A stretch of DNA of 40,548 bases from Shewanella hafniensis (lineage in GTDB: Bacteria; Pseudomonadota; Gammaproteobacteria; Enterobacterales; Shewanellaceae). Where the stretch lies: positions 1 to 40,548 of the forward strand of contig NZ_BPFD01000043.1 of assembly GCF_019655335.1 (NCBI RefSeq), read 5' to 3'. The notes under the pieces are model-generated. The model was not told where the DNA came from. It worked only from the letters and a program-made list of their open reading frames with translations, and made no database searches. The position numbers were made by a program, and so were the translations under genes. Of the stretch, positions 1 through 8,468 are shown piece by piece. Positions within the stretch are counted from its first letter, which is position 1. Each line of letters begins with the position of its first letter.

Positions 1-547
1 TTTCGCCTTCAGCCAGATATTGCACGTCGGCGTTATCGACGTTGTAAGTCCAGTTGCCCGCCGCATCGATAGTCAGGCTGCCGAGCGCGCCATTGCTAGC
101 AACGCCGTTGCCCGCTTGGAATACCGCCTGGCCGCTGTCGGCATCGGTAATGGTTAAGGTGCCGCTGTCAGTCAGAACTGGATCGGTGGCATCTTCAGTG
201 ACCGCGCCAACATCGTCGCCAGCAATCACAGGCACATCGTTGGTGCCGGTAATGGTGATGGTGACCGTGTGCTCAGTGCCGTCTTGGCTCAACACCACAA
301 AGGTTTCGACCTTAGTTTCGCCTTCAGCCAGATATTGCACGTCGGCGTTATCGACGTTGTAAGTCCAGTTGCCCGCCGCATCGATAGTCAGGCTGCCGAG
401 CGCGCCATTGCTAGCAACGCCGTTGCCCGCTTGGAATACCGCTTGGCCGCTGTCGGCATCGGTAATGGTTAAGGTGCCGCTGTCAGTCAGAACTGGATCG
501 GTGGCATCTTCAGTGACCGCGCCAACATCGTCGCCAGCAATCACAGG
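1..547 (-). repeat. VCBS-type coding tandem repeat, 315-bp period
   Basis: Bases 1-232 and 316-547 match almost base for base with a 315-bp (105-codon) offset; one difference is a C/T at 128 versus 443. Each unit encodes a VCBS-like domain (GTLTITDADSGQAVFQ, then a TITGTNDVPVIAGDD linker). The array continues beyond the left edge, so the copy number is unknown. Confidence 0.9.
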
Positions 548-3500
548 TAAGTCATCTACTGGGGAGATCTTGATTGTTAATGTATTCGACTCTCCAGTGT
601 TAGTGACATAGGTGAGGTCTGGTACTGGACCATCGTAATTTGCCGCTGGTGTAAAGCTATAATTACCATCGGCATTTAGTGTAATGCTACCCACTCCAAG
701 AATCACTGCTGTTTGGCCAACAGTGAAGTTTTCTTGGATTCCATCTTTGTTCGTATCAAGGCTGAAACTTACAACGGAAGTATTGCCAACATCATTAGTG
801 AGCACATTTCCAGTACCAATACTGTCTTCGGCTATTTCCAGAGTGTCACTCTGAGTATTGGTTAAGCTAGCCTGATCTTGTCCGGATGAAGTATTTCCTG
901 CCTTATCTGTGACTTCGGCGCTTATAACTAAGTTGGTTCCAATCGCAGGGGCATCAATCGCTAGCGCTAAACCATTGTCTAACATAGCTTGGGTTATTAT
1001 CCCGTTGAACAACTCATTACCTGCTTGGTCCGTTACTACTAGAGAGTCGCCAACTTCTGTACCTGCACTTAAGGTGACTGCGATGTTTATTTGGCCATTG
1101 AGTTCGTCATTGTTAATAAAGCCATCATTGTTGATGTCTTCTGAAATGATTACTGTTGGCGATGAATTGGCAGAGCTTGTATCAATCACTACGTCTTGGG
1201 TGACGGTCTTGCTGTTGCCAGCCAGGTCAGTGACGGTGGCGCTGACAGGGTAAGTGCCATCGGCCAAGGTGGTGCCGGTTAAGTCAACACTCCAGTTACC
1301 GCTGGCATCAATCACCAAGCCGTTGGCGGTGGTGTAGACCACGCCATTGATGGTGACGGCCAAGGTGCTGTCATCGCCCAAATCGACCGTGCCGTTGAAG
1401 ACTAAGGTGTTGTCATTGGTGATGAAGTCGCTGCCCGAGGCGCCGGTGTCATCGGTAATGCTGGTGATCGCCACGGTGTTGCCGTCGCCATCTTGGTCAA
1501 TCTTAGTATCAATCACCACGTCTTGGGTGACGGTCTTGCTGTTGCCAGCCAGGTCAGTGACGGTGGCGCTGACAGGGTAAGTGCCATCGGCCAAGGTGGT
1601 ACCAGTCAGGTCAACACTCCAGTTACCGCTGGCATCAATCACCAAGCCGTTGGCGGTGGTGTAGACCACGCCATTGATGGTGACGGCCAAGATGCTGTTG
1701 TCACCCAAATCGACGGTGCCGTTGAAGACTAAGGTGTTGTCATTGGTGATGAAGTCGCTGCCCGAGGCGCCGGTGTCATCGGTAATGCTGGTGATCGCCA
1801 CGGTGTTGCCGTCGCCATCTTGGTCAATCTGGGTGTCTACATTGCCATTATCAGTGGCTTTACCTGTATTGCCAGCAGGATCTGTTACTGTTGCTACAGC
1901 GGTATAATCACCTTCAGCCAGAGGGGTTGCGACGTCCACTGCGTAGGCGCCATCTTCATTAACAGTCGTTGTTAATGTCTGTTCTGCACCTGTGCTATCT
2001 GTGACAACAATCGTAATTGTGCTACCTGGCGTTGCATCTGACGAACCAGTAATAGTAGGGGTGGTATCTTGTGTATTATCCGGTGCATCTACAGTGATGT
2101 TAGGTGCTGTGATATCCACGTTACCGTCATCGGTGGCTGTGCCGGTATTACCTGCAGGATCTGTAACTGTCGCTGTTGCTGTAATAGGGCCTTCGGCGAC
2201 AGGATTGGTAACATCCACAGTATAAGTACCGTCAGGGTTAACCGTGGTGGTTAGCGTCTGCTCAGTACCAGTGCTGTCGGTGACAACAATTGTTATGGTG
2301 CTACCTGGAGGGGCATCTGTAGTGCCCGTGATTGTAGGGGTCGTGTCATTGGTTACATCGGGAACATCAACGGTAATATTTGGTGCTGTGTTATCAACAT
2401 TACCATTATCTGTGGCTTCACCTGTATTGCCTGCTGGATCTGTCACTGTTGCTACAGCGGTATAGCCGCCTTCAGCGAGTGGATTAGTGACATCTACGGA
2501 ATAGATGCCATCAGGGTTTACTGTGGTGGTGATAGTTTGCTCTGCACCTGTGCTATCTGTCACTACAATCGTAATAGTGCTACCCGGTGGGGCATCAGTC
2601 GAACCTGTGATAGTCGGTGTAGTATCTTGGGTATCATCAGGCGCATCAACAGTAATTGTTGGTCCCGTTGTATCAAGTATTGCTGAATCACTGCCTTCTG
2701 GAGATACGTTACCTGCACTATCAGTAATAGTCGCGACAACTGTAATCGTTTCGCCTTCCCCAGGAGCTGGAAGGTTGAGATTCACAAAGCCATTGTTGAT
2801 ATCTTCCTGAGTCAATGTGTAGTCAACACCATTAACAGTAAGTGTATCGCCTACATTTGCACCTGTGCCATCTAAGCCAATAGTGACATTGATTTCAGTA
2901 TTGCCAGCTAGCTCTTCGTTACTAATAAAACCATCATTGTTTGTATCTGTATTGATAGTGACACTAGGCCCCCCATCGGCGACAGGTGTGACATTGATGG
3001 TTAATGTTGCTGAAGAGCCAGTGTTGGTGGTGTAAGTAATAACAGGTACTTGGCCATTCCAGTTTTCATTGGGCGTAAAGGTATATGAACCATCGGCGTT
3101 CAAGACTAAAGTGCCGCCTTCGAGTGTCACTTCGGTACCTGCTGCGTAAGTGGTACCGTCGACCTCAAAACTCACAACACTTAAGCTTGAGTCTACATCA
3201 CTGTCATTATCGAGTACGTTACCTGTGGCAACGGAATCTTCATCGGTCGTATTGCTGTCATTGGCGAGTGCCGATGGGGAATCTGCAGCAATGGTCAGTT
3301 GTGGATCATTGGCCGTAGTGCCTGTTAGTGCTTGACCTGTAGTTGAATATCCTGATGTGGCTAAGACTTCGCTACCACTGCGAGCGAGAGTGACATAGCC
3401 AGAGTTACCGTCACGGCCTGGAGTGTTCCCTGCTGCGGTTTCTGGAAGATTCTGAGTTGGGTCTTCACCGGATGCAATAAGATCTTGTAATGCTTGGATT

Positions 3501-3748
3501 TCATCTAAGGCGGCCGCGTCAGTGGCGTTGGTGGCTACTGCGGGTTCGTTGGGGGCAACTTCGTTCGATAGCTTAGTGCCATCGTCGAAGGTGATCTCAT
3601 AGGTCGCGTTTTCGTCAATATGGAGCACAGCACCTTTTGGGAGTTGTTCGCCATCCTTAGCGGGTTGATTTGAACCATCAACTTCGACATTGATTTGCCC
3701 TTTTACTAACTTAAGCAAACCTTTCTTTGATGTAATTACCGATCCCAT
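1..3748 (-). CDS. bpfA: Giant RTX/LapA-family biofilm adhesin, N-terminal part (runs off left edge)
   Basis: Surface adhesin of the LapA/BpfA type. The frame is open from ATG at 3748 to the window edge (1,249 codons) after a GGAG ribosome site. Residues 1-~110 resemble the LapA-type retention module that holds the protein in the outer membrane. TAAG at residues 104-107 (3428-3439) matches the di-alanine site cut by LapG-type periplasmic proteases. Then come a cadherin/VCBS-like domain (~165-255), Ig-like repeats with period 93 residues (~363-633) and 109 residues (~639-856), and VCBS repeats with period 105 residues (~1067 onward). EF-hand-like loops lie at 268-279 and 871-882. In Shewanella, surface retention of such adhesins is governed by c-di-GMP through LapD/LapG homologues; none is in the window. 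The family assignment is firm; the symbol is by analogy. The type I secretion signal and RTX C-terminus lie outside. Confidence 0.88.
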   Translation of the reverse strand, partial: MGSVITSKKGLLKLVKGQINVEVDGSNQPAKDGEQLPKGAVLHIDENATYEITFDDGTKLSNEVAPNEPAVATNATDAAALDEIQALQDLIASGEDPTQNLPETAAGNTPGRDGNSGYVTLARSGSEVLATSGYSTTGQALTGTTANDPQLTIAADSPSALANDSNTTDEDSVATGNVLDNDSDVDSSLSVVSFEVDGTTYAAGTEVTLEGGTLVLNADGSYTFTPNENWNGQVPVITYTTNTGSSATLTINVTPVADGGPSVTINTDTNNDGFISNEELAGNTEINVTIGLDGTGANVGDTLTVNGVDYTLTQEDINNGFVNLNLPAPGEGETITVVATITDSAGNVSPEGSDSAILDTTGPTITVDAPDDTQDTTPTITGSTDAPPGSTITIVVTDSTGAEQTITTTVNPDGIYSVDVTNPLAEGGYTAVATVTDPAGNTGEATDNGNVDNTAPNITVDVPDVTNDTTPTITGTTDAPPGSTITIVVTDSTGTEQTLTTTVNPDGTYTVDVTNPVAEGPITATATVTDPAGNTGTATDDGNVDITAPNITVDAPDNTQDTTPTITGSSDATPGSTITIVVTDSTGAEQTLTTTVNEDGAYAVDVATPLAEGDYTAVATVTDPAGNTGKATDNGNVDTQIDQDGDGNTVAITSITDDTGASGSDFITNDNTLVFNGTVDLGDNSILAVTINGVVYTTANGLVIDASGNWSVDLTGTTLADGTYPVSATVTDLAGNSKTVTQDVVIDTKIDQDGDGNTVAITSITDDTGASGSDFITNDNTLVFNGTVDLGDDSTLAVTINGVVYTTANGLVIDASGNWSVDLTGTTLADGTYPVSATVTDLAGNSKTVTQDVVIDTSSANSSPTVIISEDINNDGFINNDELNGQINIAVTLSAGTEVGDSLVVTDQAGNELFNGIITQAMLDNGLALAIDAPAIGTNLVISAEVTDKAGNTSSGQDQASLTNTQSDTLEIAEDSIGTGNVLTNDVGNTSVVSFSLDTNKDGIQENFTVGQTAVILGVGSITLNADGNYSFTPAANYDGPVPDLTYVTNTGESNTLTIKISPVDDLPVIAGDDVGAVTEDATDPVLTDSGTLTITDADSGQAVFQAGNGVASNGALGSLTIDAAGNWTYNVDNADVQYLAEGETKVETFVVLSQDGTEHTVTITITGTNDVPVIAGDDVGAVTEDATDPVLTDSGTLTITDADSGQAVFQAGNGVASNGALGSLTIDAAGNWTYNVDNADVQYLAEGE
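1180..1833 (-). repeat. Ig-like coding tandem repeat, 327-bp period, two near-identical copies
   Basis: Copies at about 1180-1506 and 1507-1833 are offset by 327 bp (109 codons) with only a few substitutions, such as an AAGGTGCTG/AAGATGCTG difference near 1370 and 1690. Each encodes an Ig-like domain with the motif TVTDLAGNS and an acidic IDQDGDGN linker that may bind calcium. The near-identity at DNA level points to recent duplication or gene conversion. Confidence 0.88.
1834..2670 (-). repeat. Diverged Ig-like coding repeats, 279-bp period, three copies
   Basis: Three 93-codon units are aligned by the repeated segment encoding TVTDPAGNTG (DNA landmarks at 1872, 2151 and 2430, exactly 279 bp apart). 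Copies differ at many synonymous and non-synonymous sites, so this array is older than the 315-bp and 327-bp ones. Each unit has the form ITVDAPDxTxDTTPTITG followed by a threonine-rich beta domain. Confidence 0.85.
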
Positions 3749-3793
3749 AATTAGCTCCCAACAGCCAAAGTGTGTTAATTCCACAGACGCACA

Positions 3794-3815
3794 AATCCAA
3801 CATATGTGCTGGATT
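3794..3815 (-). promoter_or_regulatory. Dyad in the adhesin 5' leader
   Basis: AATCCA-N10-TGGATT forms a six-base-pair stem with a loop containing CATATG, inside the predicted leader about 46 bases before the start codon. It could be an RNA hairpin or a protein site. The short stem limits confidence. Confidence 0.3.
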
Positions 3816-3832
3816 GTGATACAAGTGGTCGA

Positions 3833-3861
3833 ATTTTAGCTAACAAAGTAACGCAAGTCAA
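3833..3861 (-). promoter_or_regulatory. Predicted sigma-70 promoter of the adhesin gene
   Basis: Reading the minus strand, TTGACT (3861-3856) is followed by a 17-base spacer and TAAAAT (3838-3833), close to consensus. Transcription would start near 3826, giving a leader of about 78 bases before the ATG at 3748. A perfect inverted repeat, GTCAA-N4-TTGAC (3857-3870), overlaps the -35 box and could be an operator. Prediction only. Confidence 0.6.
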
Positions 3862-4127
3862 TTTTTTGACATGTCTGCATTGCTTGCTCTGACTGGGGTT
3901 TGCGGTATGTTGGCAGTAAAAAAGACAGGATTCAGATTTGTAACTAGATGTAGTAGATATATTTAAAAAAAGGGCTGCATTTAGTATTTTGCAACTCTGT
4001 ACTTAAGTATATTTATAACAAATTAATTGGGATTGGAAGGTTAATTTTTTATGAAAAGGATGCAATCTGAGCTTGCAAACCACATTTTTGAGCCAAAATC
4101 AGGCAAGAACTTTCTTGAATAACAACT

Positions 4128-4159
4128 GCCGCGATTTACATCACGGTGCAAATCACGGC
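4128..4159 (-). terminator. Hairpin downstream of hemY
   Basis: On the minus strand GCCGTGATTT pairs with AAATCGCGGC (ten pairs, one G-U) around a 12-base loop, 25 bases after the hemY stop. No U tract follows, so it is a weak intrinsic terminator at best, or a 3' stabilising hairpin. Confidence 0.35.
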
Positions 4160-4183
4160 GTTATCTTTATTAGGGTCGCTGAA

Positions 4184-5350
4184 CTATAGGTTAACCGCCT
4201 GGCGATAGCTTTGATTGGCGTTACCTTGCTCGCCTAACTGTTCTTGAATCCGTGCAAGCGCCAGCCATGAGGCTTTTGTTGGTTCGAGTCGGCACACATT
4301 CTGCCAACAGCTTTTGGCTTCTTTCATATCCCGCGTTTGCTGATAAAGCTTAGCCAAACACATCTGGTAGTCCGCATTATTCTCATGGGTGACTTCATGT
4401 TTGAGTAACTGTTTACGGATCTCTGTGTCTTGGGCTGTCGCGATTTCAGGAATTGCATGTAAAAGTGCTGGCTCGGGAGCGGTGCGTAATTTTTTCGCGA
4501 GTAGTTTCAGCGCTTGGTCTTTGCGATTAAAGCGGCATAAACCCATGGCGTAAATCGCTAAAAACTCAGATTGATTGCGTTCACTGCGGGATAACCACTG
4601 CCAGCACTGTTCTAAAGCTTCTTCGCCTTTGATGGCTGCGGCTTTGAGTAACGCGCAATTAGTCGCGATATTGAGCTCATTCAACTGAGCATCACCGAGG
4701 ATCTGACGTTTCTTTAAAATAGGTATTAACAGCTTGAGCGCATCCCAATCCTCTTGAGCTCGGTATAACTCGAGAGCAAGTTTGAGTACTGGCGCTTTAC
4801 TCTTGCTCGTCGGTGCTAGCTTATCCAGCTCAGCGCGGGCTAGGGCTAATTCCCCTTGTTTTAGGAGGTATCGAGTACGAGTGGTTGCGACGGCATTCGC
4901 GGCAAGGGGTTGTGTTGCCGCACGATCAAGATATTGATCTCGCTCGGCTATTTTTTGTTGATACTGAGCTGCACGGGCCGCTGCCAGTAAGTTAAGCGCA
5001 GGGAGTTCGCCATTGTCAGCGCCTTTTATCATGGCGCGTTCTGCTGCAGGCCAATCTTCTTCAGCCAGAGCCAGTGCACCCATTAAGGTATGCTTTTTGG
5101 CCGAGCGGCGGCGCCAGTGATGGGGAATAAAACGGCTGCGCAGCATCAGATTGATGGCGCTAATCACTAGCCATTCGAGTACTTGGAACACCGCATAAAA
5201 TACAATTAACGCAATGATCCCAAAGACTAAGCTGGTCTCAATCTGGTAGTCACCCGCAGCAATATAGACATAACCTGTATTGCCAACTAGCCAAGGGCTG
5301 ATGCAGAGTCCTATTAGCACAATTCCTAAGTAAATTAATATCTTGATCAT
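4184..5350 (-). CDS. hemY: HemY, inner-membrane TPR protein of haem biosynthesis operon
   Basis: 388 residues. Two hydrophobic helices at the N-terminus (about 2-24 and 40-68) match the HemY N-terminal domain. The rest is helical with TPR-like repeats (for example ALAEEDWPAAERAMI near 95 and the C-terminal KASWLALARIQEQLGEQGNA). This gammaproteobacterial HemY differs from the Bacillus protoporphyrinogen oxidase of the same name; it is thought to organise late haem-pathway proteins at the membrane, without a proven reaction. Its ATG overlaps the hemX stop by four bases (ATGA), implying translational coupling. It is the last gene of the hemCDXY run. Confidence 0.93.
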   Translation of the reverse strand: MIKILIYLGIVLIGLCISPWLVGNTGYVYIAAGDYQIETSLVFGIIALIVFYAVFQVLEWLVISAINLMLRSRFIPHHWRRRSAKKHTLMGALALAEEDWPAAERAMIKGADNGELPALNLLAAARAAQYQQKIAERDQYLDRAATQPLAANAVATTRTRYLLKQGELALARAELDKLAPTSKSKAPVLKLALELYRAQEDWDALKLLIPILKKRQILGDAQLNELNIATNCALLKAAAIKGEEALEQCWQWLSRSERNQSEFLAIYAMGLCRFNRKDQALKLLAKKLRTAPEPALLHAIPEIATAQDTEIRKQLLKHEVTHENNADYQMCLAKLYQQTRDMKEAKSCWQNVCRLEPTKASWLALARIQEQLGEQGNANQSYRQAVNL

Positions 5351-6528
5351 AGCGGCGCATCCTCTGATGAGGTCAGCTCGCCATAACTCGTCAGCTGTAA
5401 TAACAGAGGTTTAGCTGCAAAAGATTTCAGGGTAATAGGATTAAGTTCTAAGGTTGCTAATCTATCGATTTCGGCGATGGCCTCAGCTGTCTTGTGATCT
5501 TGCGTATCAAAATAGCTTTGGATCCACTTGCGCGCCATCATCAATGATTGGTGATAAGTCGCTCTGTCGTAGCGATATAACGCAAGTTGGGATTGCAGCA
5601 GTTTATGGCGAATATTCTCCACCATATACCATTGCTGTTCTGGTGCGAGTAAAGCGGGCGCATCGGCGGTTTTGTGGCGTATGGTAATAAAGTCCTGGGT
5701 TAACGCTTTCCACGTTTTGCCCAGATTGCTCTGCCAATCATTCAAATCGCCAGTAATCGTTGTATCTTCTGGGGCATCGGTTTCTGCGTCGGCGCGATTG
5801 AGCGGCAGCTTATCGAGTTGTTCAATTAAGGCATCGAGCGCCAACACACTGCCATCAATATCTGTGGTTTTAATGCTGGCCGTGGCGGCGATGTCCTTTG
5901 CCAGCGCCTTACGAATCGGCAGTAACGCCGGATTATTCATCGCGGCGATGGTTTCATCCGCCGACTTTAATAGATCGGTGGCGGTGCGGGGATCTTTCTC
6001 TAACCAAAGTTTACGGCCTGCCATATTCACTAGATATTCGGCTTCAGAGGCCATCCAATGTGTTGGGCTGCGCTGGGCAAGTTTATTGACCCTGTCCTGC
6101 AGCTGATTTTGGTCTTCTGCTAATTTTGTTAATTCTTGGTAAGTCTTAGCATCATTCAGTTGCTGCTGTTCAAGCTGGCCAATACGTTGATTTGGCTGCA
6201 ATAGTGCTTGCTGTAATTGGTCCTGCAGGGCGATATTTTTCGCATCCTGCGCTAGCAGTTGCTGTTGCATCTGTTGGTACAGCATAAAACCGCCACCAAG
6301 AGTGCAAGCGGTTAAACCTAGCGCTAATAACACTCCAAAGCGAATTGCCCACGAGCTTCTATTGGAGGCTGGCGTTTGGCTTGGTGCAGTTGAAGTTGTG
6401 GCTTTGGCTGTTTGGGATTCTGTGGATGACGCCGATGTTGCGGATATGTCATCGGTCGTTTCCGGTGACACAATAATAGCGGTAGCCTCTGATTCTGGGC
6501 TCTTTGCGTCGTGCTTGTTGTTATCCAT
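5347..6528 (-). CDS. hemX: HemX family membrane protein
   Basis: 393 residues. A Ser/Thr/Ala-rich disordered N-terminus (1-58) is followed by one transmembrane helix (about 62-83) and a glutamine-rich coiled coil (about 84-150), then the alpha-helical HemX domain. The family was once labelled uroporphyrinogen-III C-methyltransferase, but there is no SAM-binding methyltransferase motif here; a structural or regulatory role beside HemD/HemY is more likely. The start is supported by AAGGA eight bases before the ATG. It lies 60 bases after hemD and overlaps hemY by four bases. Confidence 0.92.
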   Translation of the reverse strand: MDNNKHDAKSPESEATAIIVSPETTDDISATSASSTESQTAKATTSTAPSQTPASNRSSWAIRFGVLLALGLTACTLGGGFMLYQQMQQQLLAQDAKNIALQDQLQQALLQPNQRIGQLEQQQLNDAKTYQELTKLAEDQNQLQDRVNKLAQRSPTHWMASEAEYLVNMAGRKLWLEKDPRTATDLLKSADETIAAMNNPALLPIRKALAKDIAATASIKTTDIDGSVLALDALIEQLDKLPLNRADAETDAPEDTTITGDLNDWQSNLGKTWKALTQDFITIRHKTADAPALLAPEQQWYMVENIRHKLLQSQLALYRYDRATYHQSLMMARKWIQSYFDTQDHKTAEAIAEIDRLATLELNPITLKSFAAKPLLLQLTSYGELTSSEDAPL

Positions 6529-6588
6529 TTAACAGTCCTTGAAAACATGCTACTGCCGAAATTCGAGTAAAATCGGGCTAAATAGCGC

Positions 6589-7329
6589 TTAGAGTTTAAG
6601 GGCGTTTAGCACGGCTTTGCTGTTGGCGGCATTGGCATTGGTGACTTGGGTTATACCAAAGGCGTGAGCTTGAGCTTCTACTCGGTTACTTGGGACTATG
6701 ATATGACATGAGCGCAGCCATGCAAATAACTCTTTTGGCACTAAATTAATCAGGTTATCCAGTACTTCACCGCTGGTCACCACAATAGTGTCTATCCCAA
6801 AGGCTTGCCATTGTAGTGCTAACTGTCGTCCATCAAGTGGCGGGCAAGCTCGTTGATACACTTCCCAATAGCGTACTGTTGCGCCGCGCTCAGTCAATTG
6901 TTCGGCTAAGGCTTCGCGCCCACCGACGCCACGTATGATAGTAATCTGCTTATCTTTAATCTCTTGCAGCTGCGCGAGCGTGAGTAGCCCTTCGGTTTGC
7001 TGGCAATCATCTGGGGCTTCGAGTGCCGAAATACCGAGCAGATCTAATGCTTCCCAAGTCGCATGTCCTACGGCGAAGTATTGAGCTTGAGGCCAAGCTT
7101 TGGTGTGTGGATCCGCATTAGTTAAGGCGTTATCAGCAAAAGTCACTGCATTGGCGCTGATGCAGATAATCATATCGGCGTGTGCCAAGGGATGCGGGGT
7201 ATTCATTGCGATTGGAGGCGTTGCTTCGACACACAGCAGAGGTGTGACCCAGTGAGCAATGCCTCGTTCATTCAAGGCATCGACCATGGACTGATTGCGC
7301 CCCTCGGGGCGCGTCAGTAAGACTTTCAT
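6589..7329 (-). CDS. hemD: Uroporphyrinogen-III synthase
   Basis: 246 residues, the same length as the E. coli enzyme. It closes and inverts ring D of hydroxymethylbilane to give uroporphyrinogen III, the branch point to haem, sirohaem and B12. The N-terminus MKVLLTRPEGRN is the typical HemD opening, followed by two Rossmann-like halves and a conserved-type VVTSGEVLDNL segment. A start further upstream (7407) would add 26 residues inside hemC, so the ATG at 7329, four bases after the hemC stop, is chosen. No strong ribosome site precedes it, consistent with coupling to hemC translation. Confidence 0.94.
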   Translation of the reverse strand: MKVLLTRPEGRNQSMVDALNERGIAHWVTPLLCVEATPPIAMNTPHPLAHADMIICISANAVTFADNALTNADPHTKAWPQAQYFAVGHATWEALDLLGISALEAPDDCQQTEGLLTLAQLQEIKDKQITIIRGVGGREALAEQLTERGATVRYWEVYQRACPPLDGRQLALQWQAFGIDTIVVTSGEVLDNLINLVPKELFAWLRSCHIIVPSNRVEAQAHAFGITQVTNANAANSKAVLNALKL

Positions 7330-7333
7330 TGAC

Positions 7334-8266
7334 TTAGGCTTTAGCGTAAACGGCGTCGAGAATGCTTTTGGCACCTTTGCTGAGTAACTCTTCAGCAAGG
7401 GCAACACCTAATTGTGTCGCTTCGGTTTTTGGACCTGTGATCACGCCTTCGATGATTTCACTACCATCAGGGTTACCGACTAGGCCGCGTAATGTCATCT
7501 CATCACCATCGATTTCAGCAAATGCGCCAATCGGCACTTGGCATCCACCTTCTAGGCGCGTGTTCATCGCGCGCTCGGCAATCACACGGTAGCGCGTTTC
7601 TAAATGTTCTAATGGTGCCAGTAGGGCCTTAACGCGTTCGTCGTTGGTGCGACATTCGATACCCACAGCGCCTTGGCCGTTGGCGGGCAAGGATTCTTCA
7701 GCAGAGATAAAGCTAGCAATCCGCTCAGATAATTTCAGGCGAATTAAGCCTGCAGCAGCAAGAATAATGGCATCGTATTCACCGTTATCCAGCTTAGCTA
7801 AACGCGTACCCACGTTACCGCGTAAATCTTTGATGATGAGGTCGGGGCGTGATGCGCGCAGTTGGCATTGGCGGCGTAGGCTCGAGGTGCCCACAGTTGC
7901 GCCTAATGGTAATTCGCTGATCGATTTATATAAATTCGATACAAAGGCATCGCGGGGATCTTCGCGCTCGCAAATGACTTCAAGGCCCAAGCCTTCAGGG
8001 AAGTCGACGGGCACGTCTTTCATTGAGTGCACTGCGATATCGGCAAGATCGTCTAACATAGCGACTTCAAGCTCTTTGACGAACAACCCTTTACCGCCCA
8101 CTTTGGCTAGCGGCGTGTCTAAGATAACGTCGCCTTTGGTACTCATTGGCAGCAATTCCACCACAATACCTGGGTGAATGCGTTCTAATTCGGCTTTAAC
8201 AAATTCAGCTTGCCACATGGCCAGCGGACTCTTGCGGGTTGCGATACGGATGCGGTTCTCAGACAT
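7334..8266 (-). CDS. hemC: Porphobilinogen deaminase (hydroxymethylbilane synthase)
   Basis: 310 residues (E. coli 313). It polymerises four porphobilinogens into hydroxymethylbilane in the cytosol. Visible landmarks are the opening [18 protein letters not shown] at 43-46, the HSMKDVP loop at 80-86, the arginine-rich [11 protein letters not shown] at 126-136, and [11 protein letters not shown], whose Cys242 carries the dipyrromethane cofactor (same number as in E. coli). It is the first gene of hemCDXY and is divergent from cyaA across a 202-bp region containing a CRP-type site. Confidence 0.97.
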   Translation of the reverse strand: MSENRIRIATRKSPLAMWQAEFVKAELERIHPGIVVELLPMSTKGDVILDTPLAKVGGKGLFVKELEVAMLDDLADIAVHSMKDVPVDFPEGLGLEVICEREDPRDAFVSNLYKSISELPLGATVGTSSLRRQCQLRASRPDLIIKDLRGNVGTRLAKLDNGEYDAIILAAAGLIRLKLSERIASFISAEESLPANGQGAVGIECRTNDERVKALLAPLEHLETRYRVIAERAMNTRLEGGCQVPIGAFAEIDGDEMTLRGLVGNPDGSEIIEGVITGPKTEATQLGVALAEELLSKGAKSILDAVYAKA

Positions 8267-8379
8267 GCCTAGTTTCCATCAAAGATCTTAGTTACGCCAA
8301 TGCTAACATTGGCAAATCGTTTATGTAAGGAAGCCGTATCGATTCTTTGAAGTCGGCGATGTTCTCAACAGTATAAAAG

Positions 8380-8395
8380 TGTGATGCACTTCACA
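8380..8395. promoter_or_regulatory. Near-consensus CRP (cAMP receptor protein) site between hemC and cyaA
   Basis: TGTGA-TGCACT-TCACA is a perfect TGTGA-N6-TCACA palindrome. On the plus strand it abuts a possible cyaA -10 (TATAGT, 8396-8401); on the minus strand it lies just upstream of a possible hemC -10 (TATACT, 8375-8370). In E. coli, CRP-cAMP represses cyaA from an overlapping site; a similar feedback loop here is inference. Confidence 0.8.
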
Positions 8396-8468
8396 TATAG
8401 TTGCTCGTGTTTGCAAAAGTGTTAACATGAGCACACTTCTCATAAGTGCTTAAGTGTTGTGTTTTTGA

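Larger units (their letters stand above)
3749..4183. other. 435-bp intergenic region between the adhesin and hemY
   Basis: This AT-rich spacer has no convincing gene. It holds the adhesin promoter and leader (minus strand, 3794-3870) and a hairpin 25 bases past the hemY stop (4128-4159). The stretch 3900-4120 shows no further structure that I can support. Confidence 0.6.

Noticed and set aside
1..1833. CRISPR-like regular spacing of near-identical DNA
   Set aside because: Units are 279-327 bp, in frame and coding for Ig/VCBS domains; there are no short repeats with unique spacers and no cas genes.
54..3335. Many plus-strand open frames of 60-114 codons opposite the adhesin gene
   Set aside because: They recur with the repeat period and have odd composition. 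They are shadows of the long minus-strand frame, which is open through the whole region.
5672..6106. 144-codon plus-strand frame inside hemX
   Set aside because: Shadow of the well-supported HemX coiled coil; no ribosome site and no recognisable domain.
7329..7407. Longer HemD start overlapping hemC by 74 bases
   Set aside because: The extra 26 residues are not like HemD; MKVLLTRPEG is the normal start and gives the family length of 246.
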